A program made the position numbers and the translations under genes. A model generated the notes under the pieces. The model made no database searches, was not told where the DNA came from, and was given only the letters and a program-made list of their open reading frames with translations. From an uncultured Aeromonadaceae bacterium (lineage in GTDB: Bacteria; Pseudomonadota; Gammaproteobacteria; Enterobacterales; Aeromonadaceae): DNA of 58,454 bases. Of the stretch, positions 1-9,011 are shown piece by piece (position 1 is the first letter of the stretch; the number at the start of each line of letters is the position of its first letter). The stretch lies in assembly GCA_945957385.1 (NCBI GenBank), contig CAMFKP010000019.1, forward strand, positions 1-58,454, in the 5' to 3' direction.

Positions 1-500
1 CCCTTAATCAGCCGATGTTTTACCAGATCATTCATCGGTGCAAAGCTTTCATGCAGTTTTAACAGCTGTGCTAGTTTATCTTCATATTCATCAGTCGACT
101 TATAATCGCCAGCATTCGCATAGGCACCATCTTTTACATCTACCGATGGAAACCCTTCGAACGTATCGAACCCATGAATGACACGGCTTTGATTAAACGG
201 CTCAAAGATGCTGCGCATATTAATCAGCAATGACATACCGGCGCCCCAGTGCACGCCAAATTCACAAATAACGCCTGGAACATCGACTATTTTTTTATAC
301 AACTCGGCATAATAAAGAACGCGTGCCACAGAATCGCCCCGTAACGAGACCAGATTATGACGATGCCACGCCTCGCCAAATAATGGGGATAGTTCATGGA
401 CCAAGGTTTTCAATTGCTGAGTGTTGTTTGATTTTTCATTGGTTGTATAAACCAACACACCATCATGTGATTGAGGCGTTAATATATCATCATTGCGCAT
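1..500 (-). CDS. TylF/MycF-like SAM-dependent methyltransferase, 3' end cut by the window edge
   Basis: The frame opens with ATG at 500-498 and runs off the left edge without a stop, giving about 166 residues. It contains a glycine-rich SAM-binding motif I (CEFGVHWGAG) followed by HGFDTFEGFP, the arrangement seen in TylF/macrocin O-methyltransferase-like enzymes that methylate sugars. It is the last gene visible in the minus-strand glycan operon, 11 bases beyond the WecF-like gene. I infer O-methylation of a sugar in the surface or flagellar glycan; the substrate is unknown. The C-terminal half lies outside the window, so completeness cannot be judged. Confidence 0.75.
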   Translation of the reverse strand, partial: MRNDDILTPQSHDGVLVYTTNEKSNNTQQLKTLVHELSPLFGEAWHRHNLVSLRGDSVARVLYYAELYKKIVDVPGVICEFGVHWGAGMSLLINMRSIFEPFNQSRVIHGFDTFEGFPSVDVKDGAYANAGDYKSTDEYEDKLAQLLKLHESFAPMNDLVKHRLIK

Positions 501-511
501 AGACACCTCTA

Positions 512-1522
512 TTACCGATTAAAAATAGTACGCCAGTCATTAATCAGCTGGGTATGACTAAAATAGCGTTGAATGATTTTAGCATTTTGCGCGTTATAGC
601 CTATATTCGCCAGCGCCACATCTATTTGATCGGTTGAAAAAAGTTCGACACCCAGCGCTTGCAAGAATTTTCTTGATGTCGTTTCGGAATGCATCGCCAC
701 CGGAATGCCGCGCCCCAATAGCGAAATCAAATTGCCCATACCATGCTGACGCCATGAAGGCATAATCGCCAAATCAATATTGTTCAAAAATAACTCGTAA
801 TGTTCTCGTGCCGAAAACTCAAGCAGTGGATTAAAGCGTTCCTTTAATTTAGCATGACCGACGGCAACGACTTTGTTGATATAATCCGGATTGGGAGGGT
901 AAGCTAGCGGCGAAAAAATTGCGACATTGTGAATATTTGAAAAATATTCAATCCAGTAAATATGATCATTTTCAACCGCGCTGGAATGGCCAAGCAAGAT
1001 ATTTACAGTTTGAGGACTCTCCGCGCGCTCATCACGCGGGTCACACTCCGGTCCGCCGTAAATATTACTTGGATAACAGAAGCAAGAAAATGGCTGTCCC
1101 TTGGCCTCATACTTCTGCCTGACCCATTCAACATCACCAGGAATAAAAGAGATTAAACCTGCGACCGCAGTGATCACCTTTTTATGATTATATGAATATT
1201 GATCGCAATAGTAAAAATCCCCCCCCCACATGGTCCAGAAAGATTTGTCTAGCCAACCTTTCTTTTGCACTAACAGATCATTCACTTTATCACGCCACAG
1301 GCCATGTAATATTATTTTGGCCGCGGCATCGAAATAGGAAGCCAGGGTGACAAAGTCTTCATCTCGGTATAAAAACTCCACAGGATGGTGCGGTTGCAGA
1401 CCAAACTGATACTTGGGGCTGGTAATAAACACAAAGCGATGCTGACTCACATCAAAATTCGCCATCATAAAATCAAGAAACGATGGCATAAATTTTTCCA
1501 TAATCATGACATGTAGAATCAT
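512..1522 (-). CDS. WecF-like (GT56) 4-acetamido-4,6-dideoxygalactose-type glycosyltransferase
   Basis: The 336-residue product resembles the WecF family, which in enterobacteria adds TDP-Fuc4NAc to lipid II of enterobacterial common antigen. Family-like features are the start MILHV, the segment WTMWGGDFYY near residue 95, the stretch ILLGHSSAVENDH near residue 176 and MPSWRQHGMGN near residue 255. No rff/wec genes for Fuc4NAc synthesis are nearby, and the neighbours are other transferases and methyltransferases, so the substrate need not be Fuc4NAc. It probably acts at the cytoplasmic face of the inner membrane. The family call is fairly firm, the sugar is not. Confidence 0.75.
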   Translation of the reverse strand: MILHVMIMEKFMPSFLDFMMANFDVSQHRFVFITSPKYQFGLQPHHPVEFLYRDEDFVTLASYFDAAAKIILHGLWRDKVNDLLVQKKGWLDKSFWTMWGGDFYYCDQYSYNHKKVITAVAGLISFIPGDVEWVRQKYEAKGQPFSCFCYPSNIYGGPECDPRDERAESPQTVNILLGHSSAVENDHIYWIEYFSNIHNVAIFSPLAYPPNPDYINKVVAVGHAKLKERFNPLLEFSAREHYELFLNNIDLAIMPSWRQHGMGNLISLLGRGIPVAMHSETTSRKFLQALGVELFSTDQIDVALANIGYNAQNAKIIQRYFSHTQLINDWRTIFNR

Positions 1523-1533
1523 AGCGCCTCTAT

Positions 1534-2361
1534 CTATTTGCCAATAACAATGTACATGTTTTCACATTGATAAAATGATTTTATCCATCTCTGCAACTGC
1601 AATATATTGCTCAGCAACCTGATTGGCAGATGATACTTTTCGGATAACAATTTTAATTTTTTAGCCATCCGTCTTTCACCAACATTAACAATCGACAAGT
1701 GAGGGTATGTGTCTTTAATATAAGACACTACTCTGTCACTCGTTATCCAATTAACGGTGTCGATGCCACGAGTTGGTCGATTAAGTGCTCTCAGCAGCCT
1801 CTTGGCCCAATCATTGTTTAGCTTTGGTAACAGCGGCAATAGATAGTGCGGTTCAAAAAAACCAAAATAGTCAGGAGCCTGAATGATTATTTTGCCTCCC
1901 GTCTTGGTGACCCGAATCATTTCATCAAGACATGCAGTGACATCCTGAACATGTTCAAGTGTCTGATATGTAGTAACGAGATCAAACGTCTCATCACCAA
2001 AATCCAACTTTTCACCCAAGCCATACTGTATTCTATCCGCGTATGTTGCATATTTTTCGTCTTCAGCAACACGCATCTTGATGTACTCTAATTTCCAAGC
2101 TTCTGGCTCAATGCCATAAACATCATGCCCTCTGTTTAATCCGCGAAAAACAAAAGAGCCAACACCGGCAGCCATATCAAGAATAATGCCATCAGCATCG
2201 CCAAAATGTTCCAGCTCATGCCAGCGGCCATTAAGATCGTGGTCGAAATCCGACCACGCCTCGATCACATCATCCAAGTAGGTTGCGTTCTGTAATCCGA
2301 AATAAAATAACGACTCTTCATAGACGCGCGTTCTTAGAAATTGTTTGCTCTCAACTGACAT
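1534..2361 (-). CDS. class I SAM-dependent methyltransferase
   Basis: The product has 275 residues with a Methyltransf_11/23-type Rossmann core. Motif I is LDMAAGVGSF near residue 60, followed by an acidic strand end (YGIEPE) and the typical FDLVTTYQTLEHVQD and GGKIIIQAPD segments. The UbiE/Coq3-like core gives no substrate. The gene overlaps the end of the upstream asparagine-synthetase-like gene by 11 bases, so the two are probably translationally coupled. Its place among glycosyltransferases suggests methylation of a sugar or sugar substituent. It is one of two methyltransferases in this operon. Confidence 0.8.
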   Translation of the reverse strand: MSVESKQFLRTRVYEESLFYFGLQNATYLDDVIEAWSDFDHDLNGRWHELEHFGDADGIILDMAAGVGSFVFRGLNRGHDVYGIEPEAWKLEYIKMRVAEDEKYATYADRIQYGLGEKLDFGDETFDLVTTYQTLEHVQDVTACLDEMIRVTKTGGKIIIQAPDYFGFFEPHYLLPLLPKLNNDWAKRLLRALNRPTRGIDTVNWITSDRVVSYIKDTYPHLSIVNVGERRMAKKLKLLSEKYHLPIRLLSNILQLQRWIKSFYQCENMYIVIGK

Positions 2362-4066
2362 GGTATGCCTCGTCTGATTTTCCGAAACAATACTGCAAAA
2401 ACAGTTCTATGGTTGCGGCTCTAAGCAATTTATTGCTGCGATTTAAATTTTGCTCCAGATGAGGCACATAGTACATTGCATGCCAATTCTCATCGGTAAA
2501 CTGTCGATAGAGTGCGGTCAGCGGATTCAATATTTTGTTCAACTTTTGCGCAATGTCTGGCTGCCGGATCCAGCTTGAATAATCGGCGTAATGATCGGTT
2601 TTACATTCCGGCATGGGAATGGCGGGATTATTGTCGATTGTCTTGCCCGTTTTTTGCCAGGGAATTGATTTGTAAAATTCGGGAAACTGCTTCAGCAGCA
2701 CGGTGGAATACAGTCGATTACCGAGTCGATATTCATCATTAATCGAGAAGACAAACTCTAGTAATTCATTGTCAAGGAATGGTTTTTTATGCTCCAACCA
2801 CGCGGAGGACGCCAGGGTTCCCATATTGGTAAAGCGGCGAACCCGGTTCATAAACAGATTGGGTTCAACGTGCGGGGTATCATAGAAAGACGAATCGATA
2901 TTAGCCAGATAGGTATGCTGGCCATAATACAACTCAGCAATCTCCGCGTTGATTCTCTTGTTTGCCGTTTCCGCGCGCAAAAAACTCGGCCCCAGAATCG
3001 CATCACCACAATAACCACTGAGGGCATATCGCCCTTGCTGGATAATTTGGTCAACAAACTCACAGCCATGCATGTGCTGCATATCCAGCAACCCATCAGT
3101 TAGCCAGATAGTCGGTATTCTTTTTTCAAACCAGTTATCCGGCGTCAACTCATGAATCACATGGGGCCAGCCAACCATTTCGGTTACCTTCTGCGCCAAC
3201 ACAATGTCGGCACATTGATCGGTGCCAAAGGTATAACAGGCCCCCTTATACCCCGGGTGCATCTGGTGTGTGGCCGCCAATAACATTCTTGAATCCAGCC
3301 CACCACTGATGGGAAATACCAGCGATTCCGCCATATCCAGCCGCCGCTGCACGGCGTGCATAACAATTTCGCTCAACGCATCGACCGCATCATTGAACGA
3401 TACGTTCTGTTGTTTGATATTTGCCCACGACCAGTAATGTTGGCTGTGTAGCCGATCGCTATCCAGGTCATAACTCAGCACTGTGGCTGGCGGTAACAGC
3501 GTCACGCCGTCGAAATAGGTAATATCGCCGACCAAATATCCCAAGTCCATAAAACAGGAGAGTGCCTGTTGGCTAATTTTTTTTTCAAAAAAATCCAGCG
3601 ATAAAAAAGCCTTTATTTCACTTCCCCAGGCGAAATGACCGTTGCGATGATAATAGAACAGTACTCGCATACCATTTCGATCTGAGACCAGGGTGATTTT
3701 TTTACGCTGCCGATCGAACAGCACCGCACAAAATATGCCATCCAGCCTTGCCAGCAAATCAGCTAACAGATTTTGTTGATAGCTCCAAATAATGGCGCCA
3801 TTCAGGTCGTGAAATGTTTGCTGATAATGCTGTGCTACCTCTTGCAAATTATAGGCACATCCCTCCACCCAAATCTGTAACAACCCAGATTCATCTTGAT
3901 GTGTCTTTTTTGCATAAAATGAAAAGCATCGAACAGCGGCTACGTTGTCATCCTGATATTCGTGTTCGATGGCTACCGGGTAAAGCGCGGTTTGCGTACG
4001 AACGATCTGAGTTATCTGATCCGAATATTGCGGATTATTTTTTATATAACCAAATAGTCCAGGCAT
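2351..4066 (-). CDS. asparagine-synthetase-like protein lacking the glutaminase Cys
   Basis: The 571-residue protein has the two-domain plan of AsnB: an N-terminal class II amidotransferase fold (about 1-200) and a C-terminal synthetase domain with the ATP pyrophosphatase loop SGGLDS at 254-259. In active AsnB enzymes Cys2 (start MCGI) is the glutaminase nucleophile; here the protein starts MPGLFG, so Pro replaces it. By family knowledge it should not hydrolyse glutamine by the normal route and may use free ammonia or another amine, as beta-lactam synthetase relatives do with internal amines. It could amidate a uronic acid or sugar substituent in the glycan. The start has only a weak ribosome site, but it fits the domain start. 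Confidence 0.75.
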   Translation of the reverse strand: MPGLFGYIKNNPQYSDQITQIVRTQTALYPVAIEHEYQDDNVAAVRCFSFYAKKTHQDESGLLQIWVEGCAYNLQEVAQHYQQTFHDLNGAIIWSYQQNLLADLLARLDGIFCAVLFDRQRKKITLVSDRNGMRVLFYYHRNGHFAWGSEIKAFLSLDFFEKKISQQALSCFMDLGYLVGDITYFDGVTLLPPATVLSYDLDSDRLHSQHYWSWANIKQQNVSFNDAVDALSEIVMHAVQRRLDMAESLVFPISGGLDSRMLLAATHQMHPGYKGACYTFGTDQCADIVLAQKVTEMVGWPHVIHELTPDNWFEKRIPTIWLTDGLLDMQHMHGCEFVDQIIQQGRYALSGYCGDAILGPSFLRAETANKRINAEIAELYYGQHTYLANIDSSFYDTPHVEPNLFMNRVRRFTNMGTLASSAWLEHKKPFLDNELLEFVFSINDEYRLGNRLYSTVLLKQFPEFYKSIPWQKTGKTIDNNPAIPMPECKTDHYADYSSWIRQPDIAQKLNKILNPLTALYRQFTDENWHAMYYVPHLEQNLNRSNKLLRAATIELFLQYCFGKSDEAYHVS

Positions 4067-4093
4067 CTTGATTCGCCGTTGCAGGTTAATTTA

Positions 4094-5269
4094 TTAAAAT
4101 GTTATTTGTTTTAATCGTTCTTGCGCTATTTGCATGATGTTGGCGGTTTGCACACCCCACGAGAAATGTGATTCGGCATAATGGTGCAGGTTGCGGGCGG
4201 TCTCTGCTATCGGCAGTGAAAGATAGTGTTCATAGATGGCGACCAGATCAACAGGCTGATCATCGGCAGCCAGTTGCCATGTACCAGATAATTGCTCGGG
4301 GCTAAAACTGTCCTCCAGGCTGTAGATAAACGGCAAACCGTAATACATAAATTCACGGTGTTTTAATGGTTCTGCGTAGCTGACGCCGGTGCGATGGAAA
4401 CCCAACGACCCGAGACCAAGATGCACCCCGGCATAACGATTGGCCAATGCATCAGGATCCAGCGCACCTGTGAAAGTCACATACTCGGCAACCCCCAATT
4501 CCTGGGCCTGTTGTGCCAACTGGGCCGAAGCGGGCCCCTGGCCGACCAGGAACAGCCGCAACTCGACCTCTGGGTAGGCTTTTACAAATTCGGGTATTGC
4601 CGGGAACAGCCGATCATAGCCGTGCCAACGCGCCAGATAGCCAACCCCCAGCAAGTGGAAAGCGTGGTGAATATCAGGCCTCGGCTGCGGCGCAGTCGGT
4701 GCGATCCAGGTTGCCCCGTTGCCCATCTTGTACAGCGGCCGCTGATGCAAGGTCGCACCCGGCAGCACTTGGCTGGGGGTGAAAAATCCGGCCACCAGGG
4801 GCGCCAGCTGCAGGAAATAGCCCAGATCGGTCTTGGCGGCTTGAGCTGGCAATTCATTTCGATATTCCAGCGTGTACATCTCGACGAACATAGGCACTGC
4901 CGCGGCGTGCAGCTGCCGCGCCAGTTGCAGTAACTCATCGTTATGCATCGGGTTGTAACGCACATACGCCCACTCGAATGCGCGAGCCTGGGCTTGGTGC
5001 GTGGCAACCCAGATGGCTACATGCACGAAGAAATCTCCAGGAGCCACCGCAGTAGTGATGATCTCGCGCTGGACTTCACTTCCCGCCTCGAACACCAGGC
5101 GCACTATGTTCGGACCATCGCCGCAGATCATATGCACTTGCGTGTGGTGGCGACTAAAGCCCTGAGCCTGGGCCAGCACCTTGCGCATCACCCCCAAATG
5201 GCCTCGGGTTTGCAGATTGACGTTATAGACAGCCAGCAGTTTTGGGGTGGCCATGGGCGTGCTACTCAT
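4094..5269 (-). CDS. glycosyltransferase family 4 (GT-B fold)
   Basis: The 391-residue protein begins with LLAVYNVNLQTRGHLGVMRKV, and its C-terminal half contains HLLGVGYLARWHGYDRL and GVSYAEPLKHREFMYYGLPF. The latter matches the nucleotide-sugar binding pattern of GT4 (glycosyltransferase group 1) enzymes, where a Glu and a nearby basic residue contact the donor. No transmembrane segment is seen. The start overlaps the stop of the preceding GT2 gene as ATGA, which indicates translational coupling. Donor and acceptor cannot be read from the sequence. It likely adds one residue of the glycan assembled by this operon. Confidence 0.8.
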   Translation of the reverse strand: MSSTPMATPKLLAVYNVNLQTRGHLGVMRKVLAQAQGFSRHHTQVHMICGDGPNIVRLVFEAGSEVQREIITTAVAPGDFFVHVAIWVATHQAQARAFEWAYVRYNPMHNDELLQLARQLHAAAVPMFVEMYTLEYRNELPAQAAKTDLGYFLQLAPLVAGFFTPSQVLPGATLHQRPLYKMGNGATWIAPTAPQPRPDIHHAFHLLGVGYLARWHGYDRLFPAIPEFVKAYPEVELRLFLVGQGPASAQLAQQAQELGVAEYVTFTGALDPDALANRYAGVHLGLGSLGFHRTGVSYAEPLKHREFMYYGLPFIYSLEDSFSPEQLSGTWQLAADDQPVDLVAIYEHYLSLPIAETARNLHHYAESHFSWGVQTANIMQIAQERLKQITF

Positions 5270-6630
5270 GCTTCCTCCTGCGCAAAAAAATGCTGAACTT
5301 GACGCTGGAGCTGATCAATTTCAGTCGCCACCGTCAAACAGGTGGCACCGCTCACCGCCTGCGGCAGCAGATTCCAGAACAGATCGGTCATCACCTCATC
5401 GGGCGCCGGCTGTAGCGTGCCGGCATCAAATAGATGCGGAACCACGGTCAGGCGTTTGCACTCGGTGGCGACCGGCAGCGTCGTAACGACATGAGCAGGC
5501 CAATCCACCACCCGAGACACCAGCTCGGCAGGCAGCGCGCTGGCCGTGATGCTGAAGGTGTGGGAGGTGGCGGCAAACTGACTGCAACTGGTGATAAAGC
5601 GGCACAGACTATTTACCTTGCGACTTGCCGACATCTGGCTGTTCATGACAGCGCTGAAATCCAGCTGGTAGTGGCCTGGCGGTATCATGCTGTTCAGCAA
5701 TTGCCGCTTCCCATTACCACGCTCGGGAAACGCGTCGCCCTGATAACGCCCCCAGATACCGGCTTCGGCATCACAGATCCCTTGCCGCAGTGCAACCAAT
5801 AACTCGTCCATGGCATTTAAACGCTGGAAAGTCACACTGCGCGCCAGATCCCGAGTAATAGCCGCACAGATCTCGCTCGCCGGATAACGTTGGGGATGTT
5901 TGCGGAAGAAGCGCAGCTTGTTGCGCCAGTAGTAGTAGCGCGGAATCGTGTTGGTCGCATTGACGCCACCGCCTTTGTGCAGTGCGCAAACCAGGGGATC
6001 GGCCACCACGCGCCAGCCGGCATCCTTCACCCGGACACACCAGTCAATATCATCCCAGTACAGGAAGAAGTGCTCATCGAACACCCCTACCTGGGCAATA
6101 ACCGCTCCGGTTGTCATCAGACAGCAGGCGGGAACATAGTCGCACTCCACCAGCTCGGCAGGGATGGCGCTATAGCGTTCACTGGGATAGTTCAGGTGAA
6201 AGGCGCCATCCTCCGACAGCACGTTCGCTCCGACCTCCTGCACCATCTCCGGCGTGTCCATCTTGCACATCGCCGGCCCCACCACCCCGATATCAGTCTG
6301 ACGCTCCAGACGCGACATCATGCCAGCCAGGGTGCCTGGCAGCACGACCGCATCATTGTCCAGCAGCGCGATGTAGCGATAGCCCGCTTGTTGCGCCGCG
6401 CGCATGCCATGGGCAAATCCGCCTGAGCCGCCGATATTGACGGGCAACACGTCCAGACGGATATCGGGGAACTGGTCGCGGATCAACGCGACGGACTGGT
6501 CTGTCGAGGCGTTGTCGACCACCAGAATATCGGCAATATCGGCCGCCGTTTGTTGCACCGAGGCGATGGCCCCCAGTACAAAATCTTGCTTGTTGAAATT
6601 ACAGATCACCACACAGATCGGTTTCATCAT
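5266..6630 (-). CDS. glycosyltransferase family 2 with C-terminal extension, possible galactofuranosyl- or rhamnosyltransferase
   Basis: The 454-residue protein has an N-terminal GT2 domain (about 5-250) with ICNFNKQDF, LVVDNASTDQS and the metal/nucleotide motif ALLDNDAVV, followed by LYWDDIDWCVRV, a motif common in the rhamnosyl/galactofuranosyl branch of GT2. The last 200 residues are an extension of unknown role. The gene lies 42 bases after the UDP-galactopyranose mutase gene, so use of UDP-galactofuranose is an attractive inference, not a demonstrated fact. The next gene overlaps by 4 bases. The start MMK is preceded by an acceptable GGGAATATG context. Confidence 0.8.
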   Translation of the reverse strand: MMKPICVVICNFNKQDFVLGAIASVQQTAADIADILVVDNASTDQSVALIRDQFPDIRLDVLPVNIGGSGGFAHGMRAAQQAGYRYIALLDNDAVVLPGTLAGMMSRLERQTDIGVVGPAMCKMDTPEMVQEVGANVLSEDGAFHLNYPSERYSAIPAELVECDYVPACCLMTTGAVIAQVGVFDEHFFLYWDDIDWCVRVKDAGWRVVADPLVCALHKGGGVNATNTIPRYYYWRNKLRFFRKHPQRYPASEICAAITRDLARSVTFQRLNAMDELLVALRQGICDAEAGIWGRYQGDAFPERGNGKRQLLNSMIPPGHYQLDFSAVMNSQMSASRKVNSLCRFITSCSQFAATSHTFSITASALPAELVSRVVDWPAHVVTTLPVATECKRLTVVPHLFDAGTLQPAPDEVMTDLFWNLLPQAVSGATCLTVATEIDQLQRQVQHFFAQEEA

Positions 6631-6672
6631 ATTCCCTGTCTGCTGCGCCGAAGCGCGGCATCCCTTATTCAG

Positions 6673-7836
6673 TCAATGTTGCGGCGAACGCAGCAGCTCG
6701 GCAAAACAGTGCAATGCATTGTCCACCGCATCGTCCATATCGAAATAGCGGTATTCGGCCAGGCGGCCTAACGGTATTAACTGGGTAAAACACCCCAGCC
6801 GGGCGCGGCAGTCGGCATAGCGCGCCTGGGCAGTGTCGGTAAACAGCGGGTAATAGGGCTCCAATCCCTGTTCAGGCTCGTAGGCACAGGGATACTCGTA
6901 GACGATGCTGGTGCCCGCGTGTACTTGCCCGGTCAGGTGCTTGAACTCGGTGATGCGGGTATAGGCCTCTTCATTGGGGTAATTCACCGTGGTCACCGGC
7001 TGGAATTGCGGCTGCGCCAGGTGGCGATGTTCGAAACGCAGCGAACGGTACGGCAGTGGCTCACTGCCGGCACAGAGCACATCCAGCATGCCGGTGTAGA
7101 TCAGCGGGCCGGTGAACGGGGCACCGTCCAGCATGACACGCCCCTGCCCCCAGTCCAGCGCCACGCGAGCGCTCATCGGCGTCGACAACTGCAATTCGAT
7201 GTTGGGGTGGGCCAGCATCGCCGCCACCATGGCACTGTAGCCCCCTTGCGGCACCGCCTGGAACGGATCGGTAAAGTAGCGATCATCACGGCTGACCACC
7301 ACGGGTACCCGGGCGGTCACCTCCGGCGAAATCGCCTCGGGCGGCATACCCCACTGCTTGCTGGTGTAGTTGACGAACGCCTTTTGATATATGAACTCCG
7401 CCAACTCGCCGAGCAGCGGATCGGCCTGCTGACGCAACGTCAGGATCGGCACCCGCGCCCCCTCGCCATAGCGCGACACCAGTGCCGCGATCAGCGCTTG
7501 CGCCTTGTCGGCGGGGAAACAACGTTCGATGCTGGTCAGGTTGAACGGCAGCGGCACCAGTTGGCCATCGATACGCGACAGTACCCGATGCTCGTAGGGA
7601 TGCCACTGGGTGAATTGCGACAGGTAGTCGGCCACCGCCGGCTTATCGGTATGGAACAGGTGCGGCCCATAACGGTGGATCAGCACGCCCGCCGCATCCC
7701 GTTCGTCAAAACAGTTGCCGGCCAGATGGTCACGCTGCTCCAGCACCAGTACACGCCAGCCGAGCTGGCTGGCCATGCGTTCGGCCATCACGGCGCCAGA
7801 CAGGCCGGCACCAATCACAATTGCCTGATAGGTCAT
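6673..7836 (-). CDS. glf: UDP-galactopyranose mutase
   Basis: This flavoenzyme converts UDP-galactopyranose to UDP-galactofuranose, the donor for galactofuranose in surface glycans. With the start at 7836 the protein has 387 residues, the usual length. It opens MTYQAIVIGAGLSGAV, an FAD-binding Rossmann motif, and contains GNCFDE, YGPHLFHT, YTSKQWG, RDDRYFTDPFQAVPQGGY and a C-terminal LGRLAEYRYFDMD segment typical of Glf. I chose this ATG rather than one 57 bases upstream because the FAD motif starts here and it overlaps the previous gene's stop as ATGA. Its presence predicts galactofuranose in the glycan. Confidence 0.93.
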   Translation of the reverse strand: MTYQAIVIGAGLSGAVMAERMASQLGWRVLVLEQRDHLAGNCFDERDAAGVLIHRYGPHLFHTDKPAVADYLSQFTQWHPYEHRVLSRIDGQLVPLPFNLTSIERCFPADKAQALIAALVSRYGEGARVPILTLRQQADPLLGELAEFIYQKAFVNYTSKQWGMPPEAISPEVTARVPVVVSRDDRYFTDPFQAVPQGGYSAMVAAMLAHPNIELQLSTPMSARVALDWGQGRVMLDGAPFTGPLIYTGMLDVLCAGSEPLPYRSLRFEHRHLAQPQFQPVTTVNYPNEEAYTRITEFKHLTGQVHAGTSIVYEYPCAYEPEQGLEPYYPLFTDTAQARYADCRARLGCFTQLIPLGRLAEYRYFDMDDAVDNALHCFAELLRSPQH

Positions 7837-8804
7837 GGGTTTGCTCCAAATAGCTGTTGTCTGACCTGAACCGGATCGGCCCTGAGTTGCCACGCCAGCT
7901 GATGACGGTCGTCGAAGAACCAGCCCGGGGCCAGCGCGGCCACCTCGTTCACCGACTGTTGGAGAAAGTGGTTAAAGCGCGGCGTGTCCTCCTGGCGCAG
8001 AAAATAGAGCGCCGCAGAATAGAGGTGATGGGCGCGCCCCTGGGCGATCACCAGCGGCGATATGCCAAACGCGGCCGCATTGTCACAGGCGCGCAGCATA
8101 TCTTGCAGCGACTGTTCACGGCGTGCAGCGGACTGCCGGGTCTGGCCGCCAAAACTGTTGGCGTGATAGCGATAACGCCCCAATACCGCGGGAATAAAAT
8201 CCAGCGAGCCGGGCTGCAACGCCAGATTCAGGATATGCCAGGGATAGTCGAGGATGATCTTGCAACCATCATCGATGGCCTCACCCATGCGCTCATGCCG
8301 GCGGAACATGATCGAGCTGGCGTTGACGAAACAGCCATAGCGGATCAAATCCGTGATATCGCCGACCGGGCGTAAATAGCGGTAGTTGTAATAGTCACGG
8401 GTAAACAGCTTCAGCGTCCGACCGCTCTCATCGTCAAACATGTCGGCTTCGTGGTAACACAGCGTGCAGTGCGGATGGTCGTCCAGGTAGGCAGCCTGTT
8501 GTTGCAGCTTGCCCGGCAGCGCCAGATCATCACCATCGACGTAGGCGATATAGTCGCCGCAAGCCTCGCTCAGTAACCGTTTCTGAGTACGCGCCAGACC
8601 AATATTCTGCGGATTCTGCAATGCGCGCAGCTGCGGGTAACGACTGGCCAGGTGCTGCATGATGGCCCAGGAGCCGTCGCTAGAGCCATCATCGATGGCG
8701 ATGACCTCATAATCGAAATCGGCCTGTTGCGTCAGCAGGCTCTCGAGACAGGGGGCAATGAAACGCTCGAGGTTGTAGACCGGAACCAGCACACTGACTT
8801 TCAT
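7833..8804 (-). CDS. glycosyltransferase family 2
   Basis: The 323-residue protein is a GT-A type transferase. It begins with VLVPVYNLERF and carries VIAIDDGSSDGS near residue 37 and the DxD-like AYVDGDDLALPGKL near residue 88, the nucleotide-sugar and metal site. The C-terminal third is acceptor-specific and not recognised. It appears to be the first gene of the minus-strand glycan operon; a hairpin with a short T-run lies between it and the luxC-like gene. An AGGA ribosome site lies about 8 bases before the ATG. The donor and acceptor sugars are not predictable. Confidence 0.85.
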   Translation of the reverse strand: MKVSVLVPVYNLERFIAPCLESLLTQQADFDYEVIAIDDGSSDGSWAIMQHLASRYPQLRALQNPQNIGLARTQKRLLSEACGDYIAYVDGDDLALPGKLQQQAAYLDDHPHCTLCYHEADMFDDESGRTLKLFTRDYYNYRYLRPVGDITDLIRYGCFVNASSIMFRRHERMGEAIDDGCKIILDYPWHILNLALQPGSLDFIPAVLGRYRYHANSFGGQTRQSAARREQSLQDMLRACDNAAAFGISPLVIAQGRAHHLYSAALYFLRQEDTPRFNHFLQQSVNEVAALAPGWFFDDRHQLAWQLRADPVQVRQQLFGANP

Positions 8805-8956
8805 TCTTTAATCCTATGTTATCGGTTCAATTTGACGCCAAGCGGCCGCGGCAGGCATGGCTACCGCACGACGCGATACGGGGAATGGCGCCTCATGCTG
8901 CGGCTCTGTTGCCAGACAGATACAAGTTGTATGCCAGCGCCCGTACACTCAGTGCT

Positions 8957-8978
8957 AAAAGTGCGAACGCTTTCACAC
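8957..8978 (-). terminator. weak intrinsic terminator after the luxC-like gene
   Basis: Read on the minus strand, a 7-bp stem (one U-G pair) with a 4-base loop is followed by TTTT. It sits about 35 bases past the stop of the luxC-like gene and could separate the acyl operon from the glycosyltransferase operon. The rest of the 8805-9011 gap shows no gene and no convincing promoter. Confidence 0.45.
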
Positions 8979-9011
8979 TCCGGGTTAGCCGGCACTGCGC
9001 TGGGCGCGGCA

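Noticed and set aside
4394..4933. Long opposite-strand frames over GC-rich genes (for example 4394-4933, 6919-7869, 11737-12399)
   Set aside because: They lie entirely over well-supported genes, show no family features and follow from GC-rich codon use on the other strand.
8819..8826. Sigma-28-like ACCGATAA near the first glycosyltransferase
   Set aside because: No -35 element at the required spacing, and it lies too close to the start codon.
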